DNA from: Effrenium voratum
Lineage: Eukaryota > Sar > Dinophyceae > Suessiales > Symbiodiniaceae
Direction: 5' to 3'
DNA: 64,000 nucleotides
Assembly (NCBI GenBank): GCA_963377175.1
Contig: CAUJNA010001452.1
Location: 7,501-71,500, forward strand
Position 1 is the stretch's first letter; each line of letters opens with the position of its first letter. Both the position numbers and the translations under genes were made by a program. The notes beneath the pieces are model-generated. The model made no database searches and was not told the DNA's origin. It saw nothing but the letters and a program-made list of their open reading frames with translations. Of this stretch, positions 1 to 10,200 are shown in pieces.

Positions 1-58
1 TGCAACTTGCACAGAGCAACTTGCGCAAAGCAAGTTGCGCAGAGCAACTTGCGCATGT
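1..58. repeat. Short degenerate tandem repeat, AACTTGCGCAGAGC type
   Basis: Four degenerate copies of a roughly 14-base unit (AACTTGCGCAGAGC and its complement) run from the left edge. The same family recurs at 5,880-6,040, 6,560-6,650 and, mixed with another unit, at 7,440-7,740. No coding role is visible. Confidence 0.7.
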
Positions 59-199
59 CCCAGGCATTGGGCCGTCCTCGCCTGCGATTTTATGCTTTCG
101 GGCCAACCGTGGTCTAGTTATGACATCCAAACAACACATTGAAAGAAATGTGTCAAATGTCCGTGCTGGCTTTGGTAGTCGTGCCGGAACACTACAAGA

Positions 200-1000
200 A
201 TGCAGAGGAAGGAAGATGTAAATCTACAAAATCCGCAAGCAGCTTTTGAAAAAGGCGAATTCGGAGACCAAGGTCACCTACAACCAGCTCTTGCGCGCTG
301 GACGGCTGGCCATGAAGGCTGCCCCTACAACTTTGACGAGAAGCTTGCAGGCAGAGCGTGCAATGGCGCCCTGCCCAAGAAGCTCGAGCGCATGGAGATT
401 TGCAGGCGCTGGCGCTCCTTGCCAACAGACTACTTCTACCCACCACCAGGCCTTCAAGTCTCTCACAAGCGGGCGCGTCAACGGCCATCTCCGAACCCGA
501 TCTGAAGGACAGCCAGCGAATTTCAGTTTCTGGCCAAAGTTTTCTAATTCTCTTTTCTAGCATTGCTTGGCTCACCGTGCATGGGTGGCTCCAATCTTTC
601 CTTTTGCAAAGAAGAACCGTGTGAACCCAGGTGAGTCTGTGACAGTTTGCGTGGGTATCATTTGGGGCCGGCTGCGGTTGTGGCACTACATGAAGAACGG
701 CAAGCGGAGCGGGGCAGTCGCTGCCTGCGTGTACCGCGGGCCCATCCTCAAGGCGCTGCAAAAGCACCGTGGCGAGAGGCGCAGATACACCGTGCTGGAA
801 GACAACGATCCCAGCGGGTTCAAGTCGAGGAAGGCGGGATTGGCCAAAACGGAGGTAGGAACCCGCGCGATTCCATTTCCCAAGCACGACTTGTGGAAGA
901 CAGAGTCATCAAGAAGCTTAAGGGGCCGACGTCGTTCGTTGCACATCCAAGTGGTTTTGCGCCCAGTGCTTCGGCAGCGCGTGTCGGGTTCTGGGATTGC
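200..1000 (+). pseudogene. Decayed DDE-type (Tc1/mariner-like) transposase
   Basis: Plus-strand protein fragments in several frames. The best segment (about 640-905) reads through a W-H-Y, then Y-R-G-P-I-L-K-A-L-Q-K-H, then V-L-E-D-N-D-P-S-G-F-K-S. This resembles the second catalytic Asp region of Tc1/mariner-family transposases of the type common in dinoflagellates. The expected third acidic region after I-P-F-P-K-H is disrupted. Upstream, 246-480 keeps a K-V-T-Y-N-Q-L-L-R-A-G-R-L-like segment in another frame. Frames must be changed at least twice and there is no intact start, so this is a relic. Family assignment rests on the D-N-D-P block and its surroundings, recalled from known elements, not searched. 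Confidence 0.5.
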
Positions 1001-1039
1001 GGGGCTTCCTTGGCTTGGGTGGCTCGTGACTTCTTATCT

Positions 1040-1745
1040 AGACCTCAAAACATTCTCAACAAGGACGTTGATTCGCAGCCAGGTTCAATGTCATGGCGGC
1101 ACCCGTGCTGTGCGACATCGGTGAAGAAGATGGCCGCAAAGCTAGAAGGGCCTACTTGGTAACTCTGCCCCACACACACAGAGCGGTCAGCAATGACGGT
1201 CACCGACTGGTGGCTCCTGCAGCCTTCACCTCTGCCCAAGTCGGCGGTTTCTTCTGGCTGCGACGCAGGCGAACCGAGTGGAACATCTTGTCTTCTTGCT
1301 GCTGGCCGTCTTCCAGAAGCGCCGCAGCAATGGCCAGCCGCACTTCCATGTGGCAGCGCTAGCCTGCCGGTGCTTTCGGTTTGCGCCTTTGAAGCGCCAC
1401 CTGCTGCACGCTCATGGTCTGGCTTCGCCATCTGCGTGGGCTACTGCTACTTTCCATCTCGCTTGCCGAAGCCCTGGATCCCAACTTGACAGAGGCAAGT
1501 CGGATGCCCATTACAAGCAAAGCTTGGTCCAAGAAGCGTGAGCAGGATTGCAAGGATCGGAAAGCAGCTGGCAAACCAGAGGGTCACCTGCGGGATGTCG
1601 ACCTGCGGCCAGTTGTTGTTCAGGAGAACATTCTCCAGGCCCAGAGAGCGCGCAACGCTTCATGGCTCATGCCAAACGGTGCGGCGGGCGGGCAACGGCG
1701 GACTTTTGCTTCCGCAACTATGACAAGTTGACCGCTCTAGTGGAG
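1040..1745. other. No confident gene
   Basis: GC-rich sequence between two mobile-element relics. Short open stretches exist on both strands (for example 1,414-1,731 plus and 1,045-1,431 minus), but none shows a recognisable domain or signal peptide. It may be the decayed middle of the same element. Confidence 0.4.
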
Positions 1746-2480
1746 AGAAGTTGGAAGGTGGATAATGTCGAGGACGCGGTGAGCTACCACTCCAAGAGCC
1801 GCATGGACATCTTGCAGTCTGCACTGTTGGTTCTTGCGAGGGCCAGTGGGCAAAGCACGCAGACAAGGTCCTGAAGCTGAACAGCATTGACCGACGGACT
1901 TGGTGTGAGGCCATGCTCACAGCCCTGACAGACAGTCGTGCCAAGGGAACGCTCATGCGCCCTGCACGGGAATGAGGGCAAGAGCTTCTTGCTTCGACCC
2001 CTTCTGAAAGTGTTTGTTGCGCCACCAGCTTCCCCTTGATCGGGCTGGAACAGGGCCGCGTTGCATGGCTGGATGCCTGGCGGTGACACCATTCCCTACG
2101 CTCTGCAGCTGCTGTGGTTTGAGGGGGGTCCCTTCATTGTGCCCCGTCCACAGAACGCACTGACAGGCAAGAAGTTCTTCAAGCAAGGCGATGTGGACAT
2201 GATGCTGGAGAGGCTGTGGGTCTTCAAGTTTACAAAGAAGGTGTCCATTCCCAAGGGTGATCTCTGTGCGTGCCAAGTGCTACGTAGACTTCTTGACGGC
2301 GGGCGCGAGGGCCTCTGAGCCGGCAGAGCCTGCCTCTGGCCTAGGCCATCTCAGCCCCGTCTTTGAGGAGCCATTGACGAACAGATGCTGCGCGAGTTGG
2401 CGCAGGAAGACCTCATCCACAACCTTGGCTTGAAGCCGCTCCAAGCCAAGAAGGTCATGACGAGGTTGTGTCAGCACGCA
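1745..2480 (+). pseudogene. Decayed P-loop NTPase, SF3-helicase-like
   Basis: Fragments in changing plus frames give G-N-E-G-K-S-F-L-L-R-P-L-L-K (1,968 onwards, a Walker A-like loop). They continue with P-L-I-G-L-E-Q-G-R-V-A-W-L-D-A-W-R (about 2,030-2,085, a possible Walker B) and L-Q-L-L-W-F-E-G-G-P-F-I-V-P-R-P-Q-N (about 2,102-2,157). This order resembles superfamily 3 helicases of Rep/NS1-like replicators that occur as multicopy elements in protist genomes. Stops and shifts (for example near 2,035 and 2,085) show it is not functional. It could instead belong to another P-loop family. Confidence 0.4.
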
Positions 2481-2485
2481 GGCTG

Positions 2486-3880
2486 ACGCAGAGCATCCTT
2501 GCTTTGTGCCACATATCCATCTTCAATTTGACCCTGTCGGTTCAGACGATGTTGCTAAACATCGTTGCTGTGCACCCCTAATCGCCCGACTCACCAAGTA
2601 CGACTTTGCAAAACAAACCCGTGCGCACCGCTTGCCCTGTTCAGATTTGAAGCACAGTATTGCAAAACAAGACCATACGCACTTATCAGAGCCCGGGTTC
2701 TGCGAAGAAAAGGCCAATCCCCCCAAATCCATTGTGACAACAGATGCTGACCCCCTTTCCCCCCAACTTCAAAGTTGGATGTGGCCCGTACTAACAAAGA
2801 GCCTGCGGAAAAAACGCCCATTCTGGCTTCAGACATCACAGCATCTTAACAACATTGAAGTTGGGGGCGCGGGGGGGGGGGGGGGGGGGCGCGCGGGGCA
2901 GCTAATTGGCTGAGAGTAGATGGGTGCTTTTTTCGCAGAACCCGGTATTGTTGTTTTTCAAGTATGTGTGAGCGTTGCAAAAGTAAAACACATGTTGCGA
3001 GTTTAACCTCTCATAATTTTCTACCAGCAAATGTTCGTAACAAAATACGTGAATATACGTGTTTTCATCAGTGCTGTATAACTAGAGACCTTGCACAGCC
3101 TCTTGTTGAAGAGCGTAAGAATACGGGGCACACACAGTTTCAACTACGACTAACAAATATGACATACCAACAACGATTTCCTGTGTTTGTTTGCCGTACA
3201 ATTTCCAGCCATTTGAGCAAGAAATAGATGCATCGTTAGGAATGATTGTTTTATCAAAAATATTTGGAGAAGCACTTGTTAAGAACCACCGCGAGTTGTT
3301 TGAAATTACTGACTGGCGTTTATTGAGCATAAGATAAATTAGAAAGGTATTCAATGAATTTGGGGCCGCTACTCGCAGTGTATGGTTCTACTACAGCACA
3401 AGATTTTAAAAAAACTCTGAAAACTAGTTAACTATTCTTTTGGGAACACATATATTCAATTATTGGCTGGCTTTTGTTCAATAGGCACGCAGAGCCTAAT
3501 GACACCACATTTGCTCCGGCATGGTCGTGTCCGCTGTGTGCGTGTGCGGGTGCACGTACGTGCGTACGGGCGTGCGCGCAGGCGTTCACACAGGCATGCG
3601 TACGGGCGTACAGGCGTACGTACATCTGTCCGCCCGCAAAATGGGGCGTTGTTTTTGAAACATATTTTCACATCCTTATTTGCACGCACGCTGATTTATA
3701 TATGTATATATACATATATATATTTATGTATATATATATACACGTATAGTTGTCAAAATTGTTTCATGGAAAAACAAGGCTCCACGGCCCAACTAGCTAA
3801 ATAGTTGGCTGCTCACCTAGCTAATAGTAATTGCCTGACCGAGGAAAAAGCAAGCAACGGCGTATCCAAATGAGTCACTG
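2486..3880. other. Non-coding, low-complexity interval
   Basis: No gene seen. It contains a poly-G run at about 2,871-2,888, a block rich in CGTACG and GCGTAC words at 3,540-3,635 and a TA-rich microsatellite at about 3,695-3,750. Confidence 0.6.
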
Positions 3881-3882
3881 CC

Positions 3883-5230
3883 TTGCTAGCTTCCAATCAG
3901 ACCCTTCGAAATGATCGCATGTCAACAATAGTCTTCGACTTCAACTGTCCGCTTATCGGCAGGGAGCTAGCAGGCCAGAAGGCAAGGATTGTTTCCCGAT
4001 TCCTAAAGAGTCCACGGGCCGCAGAGAAAAGGCATGCTTCTAAGGCTGCTGCAATTGCAAGTTTACCAGGAGTGCCAAAGTTGAGTTTGAGCAAACTTTG
4101 TTGCAGCTGGCTTGAACATGCGTTTCCGCGAGAGGCTGAAACTTTCAGGGCTACTCTCTTTTCAGATTGAAGGCTGTTTTCCTCCTTCTCGCTACCGAGA
4201 TTCTGTAGCTGTTTTGATCCCTGCTGCATCGACACGTGGAGTCAACGCGCCACAACCAGTGACGACTGGAAGCTTGCGCATGTTGCCATCGATGGCCGCG
4301 CTCCAGGCTCCAAAGGACCAGGTCCGCATCATCATCGAGACAGACAGCAAGACAGGACCATGAAAAGGGTTTGTTCTAGCGTGAGGGCTTGTGCTTGCTG
4401 ACTTATCCTAAGCAGGCACGCAAAAGGAATCTTGCGACTTGCCCTATGTCCAGCTGAAATCAAGTCCAGCCAGACCAAAGTACCGCTGTGTTAGTTCACG
4501 GGGCTGCGCCCGGCACCAGCTGCTGATTATGCTTAAGGCTTGGAGCTTGTCCACCCTCAGGAACTTCTCGTTCTGCATCCCAGCATGCCGAGCACCAGCA
4601 TCGCCAGCATCATCCACAACTTCTGCGTCCTCTCAAAGATTCGTTTTCTTCGCAGCGGGTCTCTTCTGAAGGCTCCCACAGGACACGGGTAGCGCTTTCC
4701 TTTGAGCCTTTTCACGTGTTGTTTTGCTGCTGCGCAACGGTAACAAACAAAGACGACGCGCAGCTGATATTGTGACGTGGAGGTGTGGTCCAGCTGGCCA
4801 AACACTTCTTCAGAGCTGTAAAAAAGTTCCCTGGCGTGAAGGAACTTCGTCGTCTGCCCACTGGGAAGGGCAACAGGTAGGAGTTTCCAACACGCCATCT
4901 GCAGTCGGCGGGTTCAGCTTGAGATCTACAGAGGTAAAACTGTTTTGCGGCAAGTTGAAGAAGTACGCAGCTCTCTTTGCAAAATGATTAGTCAATGCGC
5001 AGGACTTGGCAGAAAGCAGCTACTCGTTCCTTACAACATGACCTTTGGACAGCTTCGACAGCTTCTCTGACGCAGGAAGACGGATGGCCAGAACCAGAAA
5101 GGCATCAGGGACCCCTTACTGCAGGACAGCTGCAACCTGGAAACGACCCAACAAAGCATGTTTCTATCAGAGAAAGCTTGCCCAAGACAAGAATATTCAG
5201 GCAAATCGGGTTTCAAATGCACGCTGAACT
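3883..5230. other. Uncharacterised interval with short plus-strand open stretches
   Basis: A 95-residue plus-strand open stretch at 3,883-4,170 (an internal ATG at 3,919 gives M-S-T-I-V-F-D-F-N-C-P-L-I-G-R) and an overlapping one at 4,112-4,363 look mildly protein-like but match no family I recognise. The rest shows nothing beyond short open frames. Confidence 0.3.
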
Positions 5231-5284
5231 TATGTCTCAGCGTAAAAGGAACTCACTCTTGTTGCGAGGTTTTGTCCCCAAGCA

Positions 5285-5600
5285 CAGCTCAACTGCACAG
5301 GGAAAGTGCACAGAGAAATGCGTAGCGAAATACATAGAAAAATTGCTCAGGGAGAGCGCGCAGAGAAATGCATAGAAAAATTCTACAAGGAAATGCAAAG
5401 CGAAATACAGAGGGAAACTGCACAGGCAAAGAGCACAGAGAAATGCGTAGCGAAATACATGGGGAAATTGCACAGGGAAGACACAGGAAAAGTGCACAAG
5501 AAACCTGCACAAGGGAAAGTGCACGGAGAACGGCATAGCGAAAGTTATGGGAAACTGCGCAGGAAAAGTGCACAGGGAAGTGCGCAAGAAAGTTTGCAAG
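5285..5600. repeat. Degenerate tandem repeat built on GCACAGAGAAATGCGTAGCG
   Basis: Units of about 24-48 bases with recurring words GCACAGRGAAA, ATGCGTAGCG and AAATACATAG. Open frames of 108-150 residues on both strands here are by-products of the repeat and should not be taken as genes. Confidence 0.7.
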
Positions 5601-5644
5601 GCTTCGAGCACGCATCGCACGAAGAAACTTACACGCGAGATTAA

Positions 5645-5790
5645 AATTAGTGGCGCAGTGGGACCGAACCCACTCTGCGAAAAGAACAACCTCTGCGGAG
5701 ATCAGCGTGGTCGATGAAAAATCCTGATGACTTTGCGCGGTTCGCGCGCGACCCTCTGCGGAGATCGGCGTGGTCGAGGTAAAAAAACTG
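5645..5790 (-). repeat. Composite repeat, inverted copy, with T-arm-like end
   Basis: Read on the minus strand, two copies of the CTCGACCACGCCGATC unit are followed by TTTTCGCAGAGTGGG and then a GGTTCGGTCCCAC hairpin (about 5,654-5,690). The same order occurs in the opposite orientation at 18,985-19,265. The 5-bp stem GTGGG/CCCAC around TTCGGTC resembles a tRNA T arm, the location of a polymerase III B box. Confidence 0.55.
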
Positions 5791-5879
5791 AGAACATTTT
5801 TGCGATTTTATCATGCCCGCGCGTTCCTTGACCGTAGCGTTTCCATGTTTCAAAGCAAGGAGCCCAGCCCCTTGCGCAG

Positions 5880-6040
5880 GGCAACTTACACTAAACGACT
5901 TGCGCAGAGCAGCTTGCGTAGAGCGCTTGCACAGAGCAAGTTGCACAGGGCGACTTGCACAAAACAACTTGCGCAGAGCAATCTGCAAGGAGACAGAAAC
6001 TGCTTGAGAGGTAGCTTGCGCAGATAGATAGATTCAGAAG
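5880..6040. repeat. Tandem repeat, CTTGCGCAGAGCA type
   Basis: About ten degenerate copies of a 13-15 base unit with CTTGCRCAGAGCA and CTTGCACAAAACA variants, the same family as the left edge of the window. Confidence 0.7.
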
Positions 6041-6183
6041 ATGAGATAGCCGAGTGCGAAAAGATAGCTCTTGCGGATAGCTTACAGAAGATGAGACGGC
6101 TCATGCGAAATAGATGTCGTCGTGCAGGTGCAACTTTCGCATGGCGAGGTGTGGATTTCGTGGCAGGCGCAGCACTTTCACAA

Positions 6184-6220
6184 GGAAGGGAAAGGGAAAG
6201 AGCGCGGGAGAGACGAGAGA

Positions 6221-6257
<37 letters not shown>

Positions 6258-6510
6258 TGAGAACAAGAAACAGAAAAGGAGAGAAACAGAAAAGGAGAGC
6301 AGGAGACAAAGAGAGAAAGAGAGAAAGAGAGAAAGAGAGAAAGAGAGAAAGAGAGAAAGAGAGAAAGAGAAAGAAGAGAGAAAAGAAAGAAGAAAGAACA
6401 GAGAAAAGCAAGAGAACGAAAAGAGAAAAGCAAAACAAAGAAAAGAGAAGAAACAACAAAAAAAGAGAAGAGAAAGAACAGATGCAAGAAAGAGAAGGAG
6501 AAAGAGAAAG
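6184..6510. repeat. Purine tract (GA/GAAA microsatellite)
   Basis: Almost pure A and G on the plus strand, mainly GAGAGA then GAAAGAGA units. It creates long spurious open frames on both strands (Arg/Glu/Lys-rich or Ser/Leu/Phe-rich). Similar tracts lie at 7,760-8,205 and 38,665-39,030. Confidence 0.9.
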
Positions 6511-6689
6511 TGCTTTGCACGAACTGCGCCGCGCGATTTCTCAGGAAAGTGGTCTGCGCAAGCTGCATTGTTCCAGGCTGCTGCGCGCAAGTTGCTCTCT
6601 GCAAGCTGCTGCACGCAAGTGCTCTGTGCAAGTTGCTCTGCGCAAGTGCTACGTTTGTACTTAAGAGCTGCGATTTTCAAGCCGAAGCT

Positions 6690-6790
6690 GCCGCGGACCA
6701 GGGGGGAATCGAACTCGCGACCGCGGGATTGCGAAAGCAGGCGCGCAAACCACGAGACAACTTCCAAAGGCCACTTCACGAGCAACAAAA
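6690..6790 (-). other. tRNA-like sequence (possible SINE head or tRNA pseudogene)
   Basis: The minus strand reads TGTCTCGTGGTTTGCGCGCC, then about 30 bases later GAGTTCGATTCCCCC. This gives an A-box-like and a B-box-like promoter element at about tRNA spacing, but the T and acceptor stems do not pair cleanly, so a functional tRNA is unlikely. It lies directly beside the array at 6,880-7,255. A tRNA-derived short interspersed element is the alternative I favour. Confidence 0.4.
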
Positions 6791-6879
6791 CCGCACGGTG
6801 CCACAGCGAGAGCGCTTCGAAACGCACGATCTCCGCAGGGGTCGCGCGCACCGCAAAAAAACGCCAAAAACCTAGAGTT

Positions 6880-7255
6880 TTTGCACCTCGACCACGCCGA
6901 TCCCCGCAGAGGGTCGCGCGGGCACCGCAAAAAACGCAAAACAACCACGAGTTTGTGCACCTCGACCACGCCGATCCCCGCAGAGGGTCGCGCGGGCACC
7001 GCAAATAACGCAACCTTGAGTTTTTGCACCTCGACCACGCCGATCCCCGCAGAGGGTCGCGCGGGCAGCGCCAAAAACGCAACCTTGAGTTTTTGCACCT
7101 CGACCACGCCGATCCCCGCAGAGGGTCGCGAGTTATTTGCACCTCGACCACGCCGATCCCCGCAGAGGGTCGCGCGGGCACTGCAAAAAACGCACCCAAA
7201 AACAAACACGAGTTTTTGCACCTCGACCACGCCGATCCCCGCAGAGGGTCGCATT
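6880..7255 (+). repeat. Six-copy array of the CTCGACCACGCCGATCC unit
   Basis: A near-invariant core of about 38 bases (TTGCACCTCGACCACGCCG through CAGAGGGTCGCG) is repeated six times. Gaps vary and are themselves variants of GCGGGCACCGCAAAAAACGC. Related arrays occur at 5,690-5,790 (inverted) and 18,985-19,215. The reading frame drifts between copies, so it is not coding. Confidence 0.85.
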
Positions 7256-7399
7256 CCCGATCGTCAGCAACATCCCCACCCCCTGCCTTAAAAGAGATTC
7301 TTAATACCGAGCTCTTTCTCTTTCTTTCCCGCGCGTTAAGTACTTAACCTAACTTTCTTAACCTAGCTTACACAGCTGCTACCGGCGAGCCTCTACACC

Positions 7400-7740
7400 T
7401 CTATGCACCTATGCTGGTGACTCCATGCTGGTGACTCTGTGCAAGCATCTCCATGCTGGTGACTCTGCGCAAGTATCTTCATGGTGGTGACTCTGTGCAA
7501 GTATCTCCATGCTGGTATCTCCATGCTGGTGACTCCGCGCAAGTATCTCCATGCTGGTAACTCTGCGCAAGCTACTCTGTGCTAGTAACTCTTTTTCGCA
7601 TGCGCGAGTATCTCCATGCTGGTATCTTCATGCTGGTGACTCTGTGCAAGCTACTCTGCGCAAGTTGACCAAGAGCTTGGTATCATCTCCATGCTGGTGA
7701 CTCTGTGCAAGCTACTCTGCGCAAGTTGGCCAAGAGCTCC
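7400..7740. repeat. Tandem repeat of about 28 bp, CCATGCTGGTGACTCTG type
   Basis: At least ten copies of TCTCCATGCTGGTGACTCTG followed by YGCAAGTA, with internal deletions. The GCAAGTTG/CTCTGCGC words tie it to the AACTTGCGCAGAGC family. Confidence 0.8.
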
Positions 7741-7759
7741 GCATGGAAGAACCCTTCGC

Positions 7760-8093
7760 AATGCTTTCGGGAAAGAGAGAAATAGGAAAGAATGAGAAAG
7801 CAGAGAAAGAGAAAAAGAAGAAGAAGAGAAAGAGACAGAGAAAGAAAAACAGAGAGAAAAGAGAGAGAGAGAGAGAGAGAAACAAAGAGGAGACAAAGGC
7901 AAGAGAAAGAGAAAGGGAGAAAAAATGAAAAAGAGAAAGAGAAAGAAGAAGATAAAGGAAAGAGAGGGAAAAGAAACAGAAAGAAAAAAGAAAGCGAAAA
8001 GAATGAGAAAGCCGAGAAAGAAAAAGAGAAGAAGACAAAGAGACAGATGAGGAGAAACAGAAAGAAAAGAGAGAGAGAGAGAGAGAAAGATAG

Positions 8094-8142
<49 letters not shown>

Positions 8143-8205
8143 ACGAAAGAGAAGATAAAAGCAAGAGAAAGAGAAAGAGAAAGAGAAAGAAGAGAGCGAG
8201 GCCAG
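7760..8205. repeat. Second purine tract (GAGAAA microsatellite)
   Basis: About 440 bases of nearly pure A/G on the plus strand with a (GA)n core near 8,100-8,140. The open frames of 190-220 residues here are artefacts of the repeat. Confidence 0.9.
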
Positions 8206-8323
8206 AGATCAATGGGAACTGGCGTGCACTTGTCGGCATGGCTCGAGGATCCCATGCGTTTGACGCATGCAAGGGCACATGTGTGCATTCGCAGACAAGA
8301 GAGAAGAAAGAGAACTATAGCTT

Positions 8324-8760
8324 TTATACTTCTTGACACTTTCCGACCACCACCTTCGCCGGTTCTATGTTAGTTCTAACAACTCGAACGAGCCCAATGA
8401 TTTTCAATTGGCCAGGTGCCATTTGGGGAAGTATTGATTCATTTGTGCTGTTCATTTTAATTCTCATGATTCTTCTATCTACTTCATCTACGTGCATCGG
8501 GACGGCTGCCTTTTGTCCGGGTGCTTCTGTTCTGAAAATTCTGGCTGCGCCAAGCATTCTCAACGGGAACTTTCTAGTGATTCAACGTCTGATAACTGTT
8601 CGTTCCCAATGAGGCGCGTGCCTTGCGGGGAATCTTGCTTTTCCAATCCTTTATTCTCTCTGGACGTTTTCAGAGACTTGAATGTGCTGTCTGTCATCTC
8701 CATCATGTTCTCGTGCACTGTGATGTCTACCTGTAGATTGATAAAACTGCGCAAAGCTTG
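8324..8760 (-). pseudogene. Uncharacterised protein remnant with one frameshift
   Basis: Two minus-strand open stretches, 8,754-8,560 and 8,563-8,324, join with a one-base shift near 8,562. They give a continuous protein-like sequence of about 140 residues (segments such as V-D-I-T-V-H-E-N-M-M-E-M and M-H-V-D-E-V-D-R-R-I-M-R-I-K-M-N). GC content is lower than in the flanking repeats. I do not recognise the family. It may derive from a mobile element. The shift may be real or a sequencing error. Confidence 0.3.
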
Positions 8761-8889
8761 ATGAGTTCTTCTTCATAACCGGGAGAAAACAGAGTGGTGT
8801 GTCAACCTGTCTTGTTTGATAAAACTGGTCACCGAGCTTGATGAAGTCCTCCATAGGTGGCAAAGAAAATGCAGAATGATAGGCGAGCC

Positions 8890-9520
8890 TGGCGTCCCTG
8901 ATGTTCTGGTCTGCCGAAATGTCCCTCTCTCTCTCTCTCTCCCCAGAGCAGCCGCAGCGCTTTTTGTGTTACGTGGTACCTCCGCGCTCGAAAAGCGACT
9001 TGCGAGGAGCCGTGGAACCGCACTTCCTGTAAACCACTCCGAGCTCGGGCTACGCAACGTACTCCGTACTACTTGCAAGACAAAAAGAACACACTCGGTT
9101 CCCGCAGAGGGTCAGCCTGCGAGCTTCCCAGCTCGCGCCGCCACTGCGAGAGTGCTTCGGCGCACGCAGCCGCAGAGTGTGCGTCAAGAAGCTCCAACAT
9201 TCGCACGGCGCCGCAGCAAGAGCGCTTCACCACAAGCGACCGCGGCAGAGGGTCATCCCGACGGCGCCTGTCGATCCAACCCCGCACACAGCTGCGCAAT
9301 GCAGAACTGAGCTGCGCAGCGCAAGGCTGCGCAATAGCAGGGCTGCGCAGCAAGGGTTATTCAGAGCTGCGCAGTGCTGGGGGCTGTGTTGTGATGCGGC
9401 GCGCAGCAAAGCTATTTTGAGAGACACGGCACAGCAAAACCTATGTTGAGATGTGCTGCGAAGCAAGGTGTGTTGAGATGTGCTGCGAGCAAGGTATGTT
9501 GAGACTTGCTGCGCAGCAAG
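8890..9520. repeat. Repeat-rich interval with GCTGCGCAGC words
   Basis: From 9,280 to 9,510 the words GCTGCGCAG, GTTGAGA and TGCTGCG recur every 15-30 bases. At 8,925-8,942 there is a (CT)n run, and CCCGCAGAGGGTC at 9,100 is a lone piece of the array unit seen at 6.9 kb. No gene supported. Confidence 0.5.
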
Positions 9521-10200
9521 GCAGGGAAATTGCTGGAGGACAGCCTCTATGACCACATGACGAAGCTTGGGCCGCCTCACTGCCCAACTTGCGCCTCACC
9601 AATCAGCAGGGTCTTCGCTTGTGTTGTGGTGACACCCATTGACCTGGCAAGAGATGAAGAGCTGCAAAGACCAGCAAAAGTTGCAGTTAGATTTCATAAG
9701 GAAGTGTTGTGTTTTTTAGGTGGGAATGGCGTTTGAGCACGCTTCTTCACAAATAAGAGCTGCGTGAGAGTGAAAATATGACCGAATCCACTCACCGTGA
9801 CTCATGAACCAAAACCGAGGAATCTGGAGCGCAGAGAGCCAAATAGCGCGGTGCCAAGAATGCTGCTTGGCAGGGAAGGGAAGGTGGCACCGTTACAGGG
9901 CAGGAAGTGAGTTGGCACTGGGCCAGCGATTAGCGATTCGATTGAACAATGTCGACCTCTTGCCGTCGCGTTTGTCACCTCTTGCACATCGTCAGTCGCA
10001 ACTCCATGTAGCACACTCCTTAAAGCCGGCTTCTGCGAACACACATGCCTAACAAGTTTGAAAGATCACCCCGGCAGCGAAGCCTCAGTCCTGCAACCGC
10101 AAGGAAATAATCGCTGCCCCCCCCAAAAAAAACAAGTTGAAAGGGGGCGCGCAGGGTAGGGAGGCTTCAGGCTGGGGTTTCAAGGTTCAGGGATTAAATG
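9520..10200. other. No gene seen
   Basis: Mixed-composition sequence with only short open frames on both strands and no recognisable domain. A run of C then A at 10,118-10,133 marks the approach to the AT-richer block. Confidence 0.5.

Noticed and set aside
2871..2888. Poly-G run as a G-quadruplex regulatory element
   Set aside because: A homopolymer of this kind may be a sequencing or assembly artefact and no gene lies nearby.
6690..6790. A functional tRNA gene
   Set aside because: A- and B-box-like words are present but the T stem and acceptor stem do not pair.
6091..7205. Open frames of 305 and 439 residues over the purine tract and repeat array
   Set aside because: Composed of Arg/Glu/Lys or Ser/Leu/Phe runs and translated repeat units; purely compositional.
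6880..7255. CRISPR-like array (constant cores with variable gaps)
   Set aside because: The gaps are variants of one another rather than unique spacers, unit lengths vary, no cas-like genes exist and the same unit is dispersed and inverted elsewhere; the context is eukaryotic.
7683..8373. Open frames of about 190-220 residues over the second purine tract
   Set aside because: Same reason: low-complexity translation of a GA microsatellite.
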